A stretch of 64,000 bases of DNA, from assembly GCF_003435375.1 (NCBI RefSeq), contig NZ_QWGL01000001.1, positions 611,629 to 675,628 of the forward strand, written 5' to 3'. This document shows positions 17,325 through 25,580 of the stretch, one piece after another; the first letter of the stretch is position 1; each line of letters starts with the position of its first letter. The notes beneath the pieces are model-generated. The model made no database searches, had not been told where the DNA came from, and saw only the letters and a program-made list of their open reading frames with translations. Origin of the DNA: Clostridium sp. AM34-11AC (lineage in GTDB: Bacteria; Bacillota; Clostridia; Lachnospirales; Lachnospiraceae). The position numbers and the translations under genes are program-made.

Positions 17325-17382
17325 CTGTGCAATACGTTCCCGTGGTCAGCGCGGTACACGCGCAGACCTGCCGGACAGTTAC
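17321..17382. repeat. Second copy of the GTAAC inverted-repeat element (62 bp)
   Basis: Ends GTAACTGT (17321) and ACAGTTAC (ending 17382) are perfect inverted repeats. The inner hairpin GGTCAGCGCG/CGCGCAGACC is the same module as in the 133-bp element, in opposite orientation. The TAA stop of subunit E is part of the left end. Confidence 0.65.
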
Positions 17383-17411
17383 TTTTTATAACATTTTTGG
17401 AGGAAATCAAC

Positions 17412-19178
17412 ATGGCTGCAAAAGGCACAATTTACGGGATCAACGGCCCGATTGTCTATATTGCCGGTGATTCCGGTTTTCAGATGAATGAGATGGTCTA
17501 CGTCGGAGAGGCAAACCTCGTCGGCGAGGTCATCGGACTGACCTCCGAACGTACAACGATCGAGGTCTATGAGGAGACCACAGGTCTGAAGCCCGGAGAG
17601 CCGGTCACAGGAACAGGAGCTCCTGTCTCCGTCACACTTGCCCCCGGCATTATCACAAATATTTTTGATGGAATCGAACGTCCGTTAGCCGCTATCAAGA
17701 AATCCAGCGGCTATTATATTGACCGCGGTGTTCATGTAACATCCCTTGATACAGAAAAGAAATGGCAGACCCACATGACTGTAAAGCGCGGTGATCATGT
17801 CTACGGCGGCACCATCATCGCGGAGGTTCCTGAGACGAGAGCCATCACCCATAAAGTCATGATCCCACCGGATCTGGAGGGCGATGTCCTCTCCGTTGTC
17901 TCCGACGGTGAATATACGATCAATGATACACTGATCACGCTTATGACAAAGGAAGGAACAGAAAAAGCCATCACCATGACACAGAAGTGGCCGATCCGTA
18001 TCCCGCGTCCGACCGTAAAGCGTTATCCGGCATCCAAACCGCTGATCACAGGACAGCGTATCCTTGACACCCTGTTCCCGCTCGCAAAGGGCGGCACAGC
18101 AGCGATCCCGGGCGGATTCGGTACCGGAAAGACCATGACCCAGCACCAGATCGCCAAGTGGTCCGATGCCGATATCATCATCTACATCGGCTGCGGCGAG
18201 CGTGGCAACGAGATGACACAGGTTCTGGAGGAATTCAGCGAGCTGATCGACCCGAAGAGCGGAAATCCACTGATGGAGCGGACTACTCTGATCGCCAATA
18301 CCTCCAACATGCCGGTTGCCGCCCGTGAGGCGAGTCTTTACTCCGGACTGACACTGGCAGAATACTACCGCGACATGGGCTACAACGTAGCGATCATGGC
18401 GGACTCCACCTCCCGTTGGGCTGAGGCGCTCCGCGAGCTCTCCGGCCGTCTGGAGGAAATGCCGGCCGAGGAAGGTTTCCCGGCTTATCTGGCATCCCGC
18501 CTGTCCCAGTTCTATGAGCGTGCCGGAATGGTCCAGAACTTAAACGGAACGGAAGGTTCCGTATCCATCATCGGAGCCGTATCCCCGCAGGGCGGCGATT
18601 TCTCCGAGCCGGTCACACAGAATACCAAGCGTTTCGTCCGCTGCTTCTGGGGACTTGATAAGAATCTCGCCTACGCGAGACACTTCCCGGCGATCCAGTG
18701 GCTGACCAGTTACTCAGAATACCTCACGGATCTTTCTTCCTGGTACTCTGAGCATGTGGATAAAAATTTTGTCAATTACCGTAACCAGCTCGTCACGATC
18801 CTGAATCAGGAAAGCAGCCTGATGGAGATCGTAAAACTGATCGGATCCGATGTTCTCCCTGATGACCAGAAGCTCGTCCTCGAGATCGCCAAGGTCATCC
18901 GTCTCGGTTTCCTTCAACAGAACGCGTTCCACAAAGAAGATACCTGCGTTCCGCTGAAAAAGCAGTTCAAGATGATGGAGATCATCCTTTATCTCTATAA
19001 AAAATCCCGTGCCCTCGTTGCCATGGGCATGCCGGTATCCGTCCTCAAAGAAGAAAAGATCTTTGAGAAGATCATTGCCATCAAATATGACGTCCCGAAT
19101 GACCGTCTCGACATGTTTGACGACTATAAGAAGCAGATCGATGACTTCTACAATTCCGTCATCGAGCGCAACGCATAA
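17412..19178 (+). CDS. V-type ATP synthase subunit A (catalytic)
   Basis: 588 residues from ATG 17412, 8 bases after GGAGG. N-terminal beta-barrel, the A-type-specific bulge domain (about 110-190), then the nucleotide domain with Walker [10 protein letters not shown] at about 233-241 and the catalytic GERGNEM Glu near 260, followed by the [13 protein letters not shown] block. It hydrolyses or makes ATP in the A3B3 headpiece. Normal length, 14 bases from subunit B. Confidence 0.96.
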   Translation: MAAKGTIYGINGPIVYIAGDSGFQMNEMVYVGEANLVGEVIGLTSERTTIEVYEETTGLKPGEPVTGTGAPVSVTLAPGIITNIFDGIERPLAAIKKSSGYYIDRGVHVTSLDTEKKWQTHMTVKRGDHVYGGTIIAEVPETRAITHKVMIPPDLEGDVLSVVSDGEYTINDTLITLMTKEGTEKAITMTQKWPIRIPRPTVKRYPASKPLITGQRILDTLFPLAKGGTAAIPGGFGTGKTMTQHQIAKWSDADIIIYIGCGERGNEMTQVLEEFSELIDPKSGNPLMERTTLIANTSNMPVAAREASLYSGLTLAEYYRDMGYNVAIMADSTSRWAEALRELSGRLEEMPAEEGFPAYLASRLSQFYERAGMVQNLNGTEGSVSIIGAVSPQGGDFSEPVTQNTKRFVRCFWGLDKNLAYARHFPAIQWLTSYSEYLTDLSSWYSEHVDKNFVNYRNQLVTILNQESSLMEIVKLIGSDVLPDDQKLVLEIAKVIRLGFLQQNAFHKEDTCVPLKKQFKMMEIILYLYKKSRALVAMGMPVSVLKEEKIFEKIIAIKYDVPNDRLDMFDDYKKQIDDFYNSVIERNA

Positions 19179-19192
19179 GGAGGCAGATCACA

Positions 19193-20590
19193 ATGGCAGT
19201 CGAATATCTTGGCCTTAGTTCCTTAAATGGCCCTCTTGCCGTCCTCGAAGGCGTTTCCGGGGCATCTTATGATGAAATCGTGGAAATGACCGTCGACGGA
19301 AAAGAAAAGAAGCTCGGACGCATTATCGAGGCGTACGAGGATAAAGCCGTGATCCAGGTGTTTGAGAGCACCGGAAACATGGCATTGAAAAACACTCATA
19401 CCCGTCTCACCGGACATCCAATGGAGATCGGTGTCTCCGCCGATATGTTAGGCCGTACCTTTGACGGTCTTGGAAATCCTATCGACGGTCTGGGACCGAT
19501 CTTAGCTGATAAAAAACTGGATGTAAACGGAAAGCCGTTAAACCCGGTGGCCCGTGAATATCCGCGTAACTACATCCGTACCGGTATCTCCGCCATTGAC
19601 GGTTTGATGACCCTGATCCGCGGACAGAAGCTCCCGATCTTCTCCGGAAACGGACTTCCCCACGACCAGCTGGCAGCGCAGATCGTCATGCAGTCCTCTC
19701 TGGGAGACAATTCCGATGAAAAATTCGCCGTCGTATTCGCAGCTATGGGCGTCAAGTACGATGTTGCCGAATACTTTGAACGGACCTTCCGCGAGAGCGG
19801 CGTTCTGGACCATGTTGCCATGTTCATCAATCTTGCAAATGACCCGGTCGTCGAGCGTCTGATCACACCGAAGGTTGCCCTCACAGTTGCCGAATACCTC
19901 GCATTTGAAAAGGGCATGCATATCCTGGTCATCCTGACGGATATGACCTCCTACGCTGAGGCGCTGCGTGAGGTCTCCTCCTCAAAGGGCGAGATCCCGT
20001 CCCGTAAGGGATATCCGGGATACTTATACAGTGATCTGGCATCTCTCTATGAGCGCGCCGGAATCGTCGCCGGAGTCAACGGATCTGTCACACAGATCCC
20101 GATCCTGACTATGCCAAACGATGATATCACCCACCCGATCCCGGACCTTACCGGTTACATCACAGAAGGTCAGATCGTTCTGGACCGCAGCTTAAACGGT
20201 CAGTCCATCTACCCGCCGATCAGCGTGCTTCCGTCCCTGTCCCGTCTTATGAAGGACGGCATCGGTGAGGGATTTACCCGTGAAGATCATCAGGATGTGG
20301 CAAACCAGCTGTTTTCCTGCTACGCAAAGGTGGGCGACGCGAGAGCCCTCGCATCTGTTATCGGTGAAGATGAGCTCTCCCCGATCGATAAAAAATATCT
20401 GGAATTCGGCCGGGAATTTGAAAAACGGTTCATCGGACAGGATATCCATGACAACCGTACCATCATCGACACCTTAAACATCGGCTGGGAGCTTTTAGGA
20501 CTTCTTCCGAGAGAAGAGCTCGACCGTATTGACACGAAGATCTTAGACAAGTATTATAAACCTGCAGACGCCGCTTCAGACGCTTCATAA
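19193..20590 (+). CDS. V-type ATP synthase subunit B (non-catalytic)
   Basis: 465 residues; ATG 19193 follows AAGGAGG. The P-loop is degenerate, as expected for a regulatory subunit ([16 protein letters not shown] in place of Walker A). [15 protein letters not shown] and [18 protein letters not shown] are family-typical. It alternates with subunit A in the headpiece. It ends 12 bases before subunit D. Confidence 0.96.
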   Translation: MAVEYLGLSSLNGPLAVLEGVSGASYDEIVEMTVDGKEKKLGRIIEAYEDKAVIQVFESTGNMALKNTHTRLTGHPMEIGVSADMLGRTFDGLGNPIDGLGPILADKKLDVNGKPLNPVAREYPRNYIRTGISAIDGLMTLIRGQKLPIFSGNGLPHDQLAAQIVMQSSLGDNSDEKFAVVFAAMGVKYDVAEYFERTFRESGVLDHVAMFINLANDPVVERLITPKVALTVAEYLAFEKGMHILVILTDMTSYAEALREVSSSKGEIPSRKGYPGYLYSDLASLYERAGIVAGVNGSVTQIPILTMPNDDITHPIPDLTGYITEGQIVLDRSLNGQSIYPPISVLPSLSRLMKDGIGEGFTREDHQDVANQLFSCYAKVGDARALASVIGEDELSPIDKKYLEFGREFEKRFIGQDIHDNRTIIDTLNIGWELLGLLPREELDRIDTKILDKYYKPADAASDAS

Positions 20591-20602
20591 GGAGGGGATC
20601 TC

Positions 20603-21223
20603 ATGAATCCGAACACATTCCCCACCAAGGGAAATCTGATCCTTGCGAAAAACTCCCTCGCCCTTGCGACTCAGGGGTACGGACTGATGGATAAAAAGAG
20701 GAACATCTTGCTGCGGGAACTTATGGGCCTGATCGATCAGGCAAAAGCGATCCAGTCCGAGATCGATTCCACTTTTACCGCCGCCTACAAGGCACTCCAG
20801 AAGGCCAATATCGAGATGGGAATCCACTATGTGGAGGAGATCGCAGGTTCACTTCCCGTCACGGATGATATCCGGATCAAGGCGCGCAGCATCATGGGAA
20901 CGGAGATCCCGCTTGTCGAGTATACACCGTCAAAAGATGAAAAACCGCCTTATTCGTTTTACAGCACCAGCGATTCGCTGGACGAGGCACGAATCGCCTT
21001 CGAGCGCGTGAAGGAACTGACCGCAGACCTCGCAACCGTGGAGACATCCGCCTACCGTCTTGCCGAGAGCATTAAGAAGACCCAGAAGCGGGCCAATGCA
21101 TTGAAAAACATCACGATCCCGTCATACCAGGCACTTGTGAAGGACATCACCAACGCCCTGGAGGAAAAGGACCGCGAAGAGTTCACAAGACTAAAAGTAA
21201 TCAAACGGAGTACCACGAAATGA
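20603..21223 (+). CDS. V-type ATP synthase subunit D (central rotor shaft)
   Basis: 206 residues; starts MNPNTFPTKGNLILAKNSL, the conserved D-subunit N-terminus, and both ends are long antiparallel helices (YRLAESIKKTQKRANALKNI) forming the rotor coiled coil. ATG 20603 follows AGGAGG. Its stop overlaps the next ATG by 4 bases (21220-21223). Confidence 0.94.
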   Translation: MNPNTFPTKGNLILAKNSLALATQGYGLMDKKRNILLRELMGLIDQAKAIQSEIDSTFTAAYKALQKANIEMGIHYVEEIAGSLPVTDDIRIKARSIMGTEIPLVEYTPSKDEKPPYSFYSTSDSLDEARIAFERVKELTADLATVETSAYRLAESIKKTQKRANALKNITIPSYQALVKDITNALEEKDREEFTRLKVIKRSTTK

Positions 21224-21939
21224 CAAAAACAGCAAAGACCATTACCTACGCCGCCGGGATCTTCACCGCGTTCTGGCTGATCATCGCGTTCCTTATCACG
21301 TCCGTTGAGGCAGTCACCTACTGGACGCCGGGATATTATGAGAAGGAATACACGAAATACCAGGTTTTAAACGATCTCCCTGAGATGACCATGGACGATC
21401 TTCTTGACGTCACCGACCAGATGATGGCGTTCCTTCGCGGAAAGCGCGAGGATCTTCACGTATACACCACCATGGGCGGGGAATACCGGGAATTTTTTAA
21501 TGACCGGGAGATTGCCCACATGGAGGACGTGCAGGGACTCTTCATCGGCGGCCTGTGGCTCCGCCGGATCGGGATCCTGATCACCCTATGCTTCGCGGCC
21601 CTGGCTTATTTCCGGGGACGTAAGAGTGCGGAGCGGACAGAGGCGTTAAAGCGCCTGATCCCGAAATCCCTCTGTATCGGCACCGGCGCGGTCTTTGCTG
21701 TAGCACTGGCCCTGATCGGCATTATATCCACAGACTTCTCAAAATATTTCATTGTTTTCCACAAAATCTTTTTCAACAATGATCTGTGGGTCCTCGATCC
21801 ACGCACGGACATGCTCATCAACATCGTTCCGGAAGGTTTCTTCTTCGATACCGCCGCCCGGATCGCGATGGTGTTTGCAGGGATCGTTATGGTATTTTTT
21901 GTTGGAAATCTGGTATTATATAAAAGAGCCGGCAGATAG
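21220..21939 (+). CDS. TIGR01906/DUF1461-like integral membrane protein
   Basis: 239 residues with helices at about 8-30, 113-130, 147-168 and 212-233, and an extracytoplasmic segment of about 80 residues after the first. The blocks GYYEKEYTKYQVL, REDLHVYTTMGGEYREFFN and HKIFFNNDLWVLDPRTDMLI are the hallmarks of the TIGR01906 family. Its role is unknown. It is translationally coupled to ATPase subunit D by a 4-base overlap and the terminator overlaps its stop, so it is the last gene of the ATPase transcript. Confidence 0.82.
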   Translation: MTKTAKTITYAAGIFTAFWLIIAFLITSVEAVTYWTPGYYEKEYTKYQVLNDLPEMTMDDLLDVTDQMMAFLRGKREDLHVYTTMGGEYREFFNDREIAHMEDVQGLFIGGLWLRRIGILITLCFAALAYFRGRKSAERTEALKRLIPKSLCIGTGAVFAVALALIGIISTDFSKYFIVFHKIFFNNDLWVLDPRTDMLINIVPEGFFFDTAARIAMVFAGIVMVFFVGNLVLYKRAGR

Positions 21940-21955
21940 ATCTGCCGGTTTTTTT
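21929..21955 (+). terminator. Terminator of the V-ATPase operon
   Basis: CCGGCAGA (21929-21936) and TCTGCCGG (21941-21948) with loop TAGA and seven T. It overlaps the last codons of the preceding gene. Confidence 0.9.
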
Positions 21956-21969
21956 ATATCATTTATCGG

Positions 21970-21998
21970 TTGCAGCCCTGTCTTCAAACTGCTATAAT
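21970..21998 (+). promoter_or_regulatory. Predicted promoter of dacA
   Basis: TTGCAG (21970-21975), 17-base spacer, TATAAT (21993-21998). It lies just after the ATPase operon terminator and opens a leader of about 137 bases before dacA. Confidence 0.65.
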
Positions 21999-22020
21999 CC
22001 ATAGTACGAGTACTGTGATC

Positions 22021-22081
22021 ATTCAATCCTTCACAATTACAGGCAAAAATCCATTCCTGATCGGCTGTGCCGATGGGATTT
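22021..22081 (+). repeat. Third, diverged copy of the inverted-repeat element module
   Basis: Read on the plus strand this matches the reverse complement of the right half of the 133-bp element: shared GCAAAAATCCATTCC, then a GATC hairpin (ATCGGC-TGT-GCCGAT here) and GATGGGATTT. It forms the first hairpin of the dacA leader. Confidence 0.65.
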
Positions 22082-22095
22082 GAGACATCAAAACA

Positions 22096-22130
22096 GCCGC
22101 CACGTCGGGTAAACATGGCGGCAATTTTTT
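22096..22130 (+). terminator. Terminator-like hairpin directly before dacA
   Basis: GCCGCCA (22096-22102) pairs with TGGCGGC (22116-22122), followed by AATTTTTT. The AAGGAG of dacA begins 2 bases after the T-run, so the hairpin lies inside the dacA leader and may act as an attenuator. Confidence 0.8.
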
Positions 22131-22141
22131 CAAGGAGTTCC

Positions 22142-23686
22142 ATGAAACGAATTTTAAGTATTTTTCTCTGTCTGACGCTGATCCTCGGCTTTTGTCCGGG
22201 ACAGACGGCATATGCGGCGGCTGAGTGGCCGTCGGAGATCTCGATCTCGGCGGACGGCGGGATCCTAATGGACATCAATTCGGGAGCGGTTTTGTTTGAG
22301 AAGAACAGCCATGAACCGTATTATCCGGCAAGTATCACAAAGATCCTGACGGCACTGATCGTGATTGAAAACTGTGGGCTTGATGAGACCGTGACGTTCT
22401 CCAATACAGCGGTGAACTCTCTTGAGCCGAACTCCTCCATTCTGGGGGCCCGCGCCGGAGATACGTTAAGTGTCCGGGACTGTCTTTATGCCCTGCTTTT
22501 ACAGTCCGCGAATGAGGTTGCAAACGCTCTGGCCGAACACTGCGCAGGCAGTATTGATGCTTTTGCGGAGAAGATGAATGAGAAGGCGGCGGAGCTTGGA
22601 TGTACGGACTCCCATTTCGCAAACCCGAGCGGTCTGAATAATCCGAATCACTATGTATCCGCTTATGACATGGCTCTGATCGCGAAGGCGGCATTTAATA
22701 ATCCGACATTTGTAGAGGTTGATTCCACAACATACTATGACGTTCCTGCGGGGAAATTAAAGCAGTACCCGGATGGCTGGCGCTACTACGCCCACCACAG
22801 AATGCTGCGGCGGAATGATTCCCTTTATTACGACGGTGCCATCGGCGGAAAGACCGGTTACACCCTGCTCGCGGGAAATACATTGGTGACATGCGCGGAG
22901 CGCGATGGAATGAAGCTCATAGCTGTCGTTCTCAATGGTCACCAGACCCATTATTCCGACACAAAAGCACTGTTTGACTATGGATTTAAAAATTTCAAGT
23001 CCGTTCCGGTTGCGGATCAGGACAGCACTTACAGCAAGGTGGCTGATGATCTGACGATCTCCGGGATCTTTTCCGGGAGTGCTACAAGACTCACGGTAAA
23101 TAAAAACAGCGCGGTGACTTTACCTGCGGATGGGAGCTTCTCCGATGTGACTTCCACACTGGACTACGACCTGACTGACGATGCACCGGATGGGGCGATT
23201 GCACGGATCGATTACCGCTATGGGGATAAGCTTGTGGGACAGGCTTATCTGGAGGCGACTGTGACACAGGGATATGTGCCCGGAGCAGTGAATCAGAGCA
23301 CGGATACCGCGGAGATTGAGACTGTGGCTGAAACCGTTCCTTCTAAGGCACCTGACAAGGAAACCGAACCTTCCTCTAAAAAAACGGGCAGCAATAAGAC
23401 ATCCTGGACCTCCTCTCCTGCTTTCGGCATTGTTAAGAAAGTCCTGATCGCTGCCGCTGTCATCGGAGCCATTGGCGGCGCCGTCTTCGGAATCATGATC
23501 TATCAGGAAAACAAGACCCAGAACGAGCGTTTTCTCCGTCATCAGCGGCGCGAAAAACGTTTAAAGGAATGGGGATATTCTTCCACAGAATTTGATATGA
23601 TCATGGAAAAGCACTTAAGATCCAAGTCTGGGATTAAGCAGCCGGGATTCCGGGAGCGGCTCAGAGATCGTTTTCGGAGACGATAA
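22142..23686 (+). CDS. D-alanyl-D-alanine carboxypeptidase (PBP5/DacF type)
   Basis: 514 residues from ATG 22142 (MKRILSIFLC) behind AAGGAG; a longer in-frame start at 22067 would read through the terminator hairpin. Signal peptide about 1-26 (cleavage near AYAAA). Serine-enzyme motifs are in order: SxxK as S64-ITK-K67, SAN at 122-124, KTG at 237-239. The PBP5-associated domain follows, then a Thr/Ser/Lys linker and a C-terminal membrane helix (IAAAVIGAIGGAVFGIMIY) with a basic cytoplasmic tail of about 50 residues, unusual for the family. It trims the terminal D-Ala of peptidoglycan pentapeptides. Confidence 0.92.
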   Translation: MKRILSIFLCLTLILGFCPGQTAYAAAEWPSEISISADGGILMDINSGAVLFEKNSHEPYYPASITKILTALIVIENCGLDETVTFSNTAVNSLEPNSSILGARAGDTLSVRDCLYALLLQSANEVANALAEHCAGSIDAFAEKMNEKAAELGCTDSHFANPSGLNNPNHYVSAYDMALIAKAAFNNPTFVEVDSTTYYDVPAGKLKQYPDGWRYYAHHRMLRRNDSLYYDGAIGGKTGYTLLAGNTLVTCAERDGMKLIAVVLNGHQTHYSDTKALFDYGFKNFKSVPVADQDSTYSKVADDLTISGIFSGSATRLTVNKNSAVTLPADGSFSDVTSTLDYDLTDDAPDGAIARIDYRYGDKLVGQAYLEATVTQGYVPGAVNQSTDTAEIETVAETVPSKAPDKETEPSSKKTGSNKTSWTSSPAFGIVKKVLIAAAVIGAIGGAVFGIMIYQENKTQNERFLRHQRREKRLKEWGYSSTEFDMIMEKHLRSKSGIKQPGFRERLRDRFRRR

Positions 23687-23705
23687 GTTTTATTTTATGT
23701 AAACT

Positions 23706-23750
23706 AAAAGAGCAGATGTATGCTTTTTGAAGCAATACCTCTGCTCTTTT
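23706..23750 (+). terminator. Terminator after dacA
   Basis: AAAAGAGCAGA (23706-23716) pairs with TCTGCTCTTTT (23740-23750), 23-base loop, T-rich tail. Confidence 0.85.
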
Positions 23751-23821
23751 TCTATCTTTTCACATCCGTTTTTTCAGGAGCAAAGTGCTCAATTGCTGCC
23801 GTATCTTCCGGGCTGCCGCCT

Positions 23822-24796
23822 CTATTCCACTCCATGGAGTTTCTTCTGCCTGCTTTTCTCCGCACGGCGGATCCGGGCCTCCTCTTTTTTCAGGAAAACA
23901 GCTTCTGCACCTTCCTCATCCACCGGTTTTACCGTCTTTACGGCAAAAACTCTGCCGTCCTCCGACTTTTTCATCCGGATTTTTCCTTTCATCATACCGT
24001 GTTCCGGGCATGTCGCAAGGCAGAGGTAATAGCGCTGCCCCGAGGAAAACCAGCGGATCTTTTTCCTCAACATCCGGCGGCACTTCGTGCAGACAACATC
24101 TGTCACCCGCTTCTCCTCCATCGCCTCTTCCTTTGTCTCAAACATCCGGGACACAAACTTCGTGTACTCCGGGAAACGCAGCGTGAACTCCTCATCCTCG
24201 CTCTCCGGCGGCATATAGTAGTCCACGGACACATAGTCCTTCACAGACTCAAAATCCATGGCCCGCATCACACGTCCCGTATACTCTGCGTCGCCAAGCG
24301 CCCTATGGAACGGCGCGTCCACGTCAAGTGCAAAGGACTCCACCGCCTCATCCAACGAAATTCTCGCCTTTCCGTCCTGATAACACAGGCTGTACAGTTT
24401 CTGGACATCATAAAAAAGGAACGGTTTCGGGAACGGGATCGTCATCCCATGATAGACCATGTTCCTCTGCAGTTCCGTAAGGTCCATACTTCCCCAGGTG
24501 CAGAATATGCAGTCCTCTCCGCACCATTTAAGGAAATCCTCCATTACCGCCGCAAACGGCTCTCCATCCCGCTCTAACTCTTCGATGGAAACATGGGTCA
24601 CCTCAGAGATGATCCGGTGCATCTGGCGGTACACGCAGGGACGGATGATCCGGTGAAACTCCGCGACCTTCTCACGCTCTTCATTCAGTTTTACTGCTCC
24701 GATCTCAAAGATCTCAAAAGGAAGCCGCTCCACAGACGCTTCTTTACCGCCCGGGTTCTGGTTCCATTCCAAATCAAATACAATAAAATTTTTCAT
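23822..24796 (-). CDS. DEDDh 3'-5' exonuclease (KapD/RNase T-like)
   Basis: 324 residues from ATG 24796 (MKNFIVFDLEWNQ). Exo I is FDLEWN (Asp, Glu), exo II is around DLTELQRNMVYHG, exo III is FHRALGDAEYTGRVM (His, Asp), i.e. a complete DEDDh set. The C-terminal third has a zinc-ribbon-like pair (VCTKCRRMLRKK ... CLATCPEHGMMKGKI) and a basic tail, suggesting an added nucleic-acid-binding module. Relatives trim RNA or DNA 3' ends; KapD is linked to sporulation control in Bacillus. No clear ribosome binding site. It stands alone. Confidence 0.82.
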   Translation of the reverse strand: MKNFIVFDLEWNQNPGGKEASVERLPFEIFEIGAVKLNEEREKVAEFHRIIRPCVYRQMHRIISEVTHVSIEELERDGEPFAAVMEDFLKWCGEDCIFCTWGSMDLTELQRNMVYHGMTIPFPKPFLFYDVQKLYSLCYQDGKARISLDEAVESFALDVDAPFHRALGDAEYTGRVMRAMDFESVKDYVSVDYYMPPESEDEEFTLRFPEYTKFVSRMFETKEEAMEEKRVTDVVCTKCRRMLRKKIRWFSSGQRYYLCLATCPEHGMMKGKIRMKKSEDGRVFAVKTVKPVDEEGAEAVFLKKEEARIRRAEKSRQKKLHGVE

Positions 24797-25049
24797 AATA
24801 CAAGAGTATAGCACAGTTTTTTCTGCCCGTCACTGAGAAAATTGTTGCTGTACACGGGCAGGGATCAGTCGCTTACTTTTTTCTTGCACTCTGTTTCAAA
24901 TAATCCTATAATAAGCATAGTTTGAGATAGAAAAACTACAGCAACAGCGTTTCCGCCTCTGTAGGATCACTCAGGTAAGACCATCTGCTTCTGATCTGGT
25001 GCTTTTATCTGGAGATTTGCTGCGCTGGAACGCGGAAAGGATTCTTATC

Positions 25050-25454
25050 ATGAAACACATCACAGGACTTGCGCATATCGCGCTTTTCACAAAGGATCTT
25101 GAAACATCCATAAAATTCTACGAATGTCTCGGTGGAAAGGTCACTGGACAGGCTGATGTCCAGAAGCCGCTTGGAACTAACCACATCAAGATCGTCAGCA
25201 TGCCGGGCTTTGACCTCGAGATCATCGAGCCACATGACGGCACTGATGTGACCGCCCAGGGCGGTCTCTTCCCGCACATCGCAATCGAAGTCAATGACAT
25301 CGACGCGGCCATCGCAGACTTAAAGGCAGCCGGGATCACAAACTTCCGGGGCGGTGTCGACAAGGCAGCTGACCTCCCGATCTTCGGCGGCATCCGCAAC
25401 GCGTTTTTTATCGGACCGAACGGAGAACAGCTGGAGCTTTTACAGCATCTGTAA
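25050..25454 (+). CDS. VOC-family (glyoxalase-fold) protein
   Basis: 134 residues from ATG 25050 (MKHITGLAHIALF), 9 bases after GGAAAGG. Two beta-alpha-beta-beta-beta units with metal-ligand candidates H9 in GLAHIALF, H71 near FPHIAIEVNDID and E130 in GEQLELLQ. This is the glyoxalase/bleomycin-resistance/dioxygenase superfamily; relatives include lactoylglutathione lyase-like and methylmalonyl-CoA epimerase-like proteins. The reaction cannot be assigned. A single gene ending in a strong terminator. Confidence 0.85.
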   Translation: MKHITGLAHIALFTKDLETSIKFYECLGGKVTGQADVQKPLGTNHIKIVSMPGFDLEIIEPHDGTDVTAQGGLFPHIAIEVNDIDAAIADLKAAGITNFRGGVDKAADLPIFGGIRNAFFIGPNGEQLELLQHL

Positions 25455-25509
25455 AATTCGGTTGACCGCAGATCATGCGGATCACTGTAATTTAAGTACA
25501 TAAGTAAAG

Positions 25510-25577
25510 TCCCCGGATAAGGAACTACCGCAGCTGGTCAACTGACCGCTGGCACATTCCCTATCCGGGGGCTTTTT
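25510..25577. terminator. Bidirectional terminator
   Basis: CCCCGGATA (25511-25519) with TATCCGGGG (25562-25570) and GCTTTTT after it. The 40-base loop carries a CAGCTGGTCAACTGACC sub-hairpin. It serves the VOC gene and, read on the other strand, hcp. Confidence 0.8.
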
Positions 25578-25580
25578 ATC

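Noticed and set aside
23720..24577. 285-residue plus-strand open frame
   Set aside because: Antisense to the exonuclease, whose DEDDh motifs are complete.
25525..25555. CAGCTGGTCAACTGACC as a fourth copy of the V-ATPase repeat
   Set aside because: Only a short GGTC-like match inside the loop of a terminator; lacks the GTAAC ends and GCGC stem.
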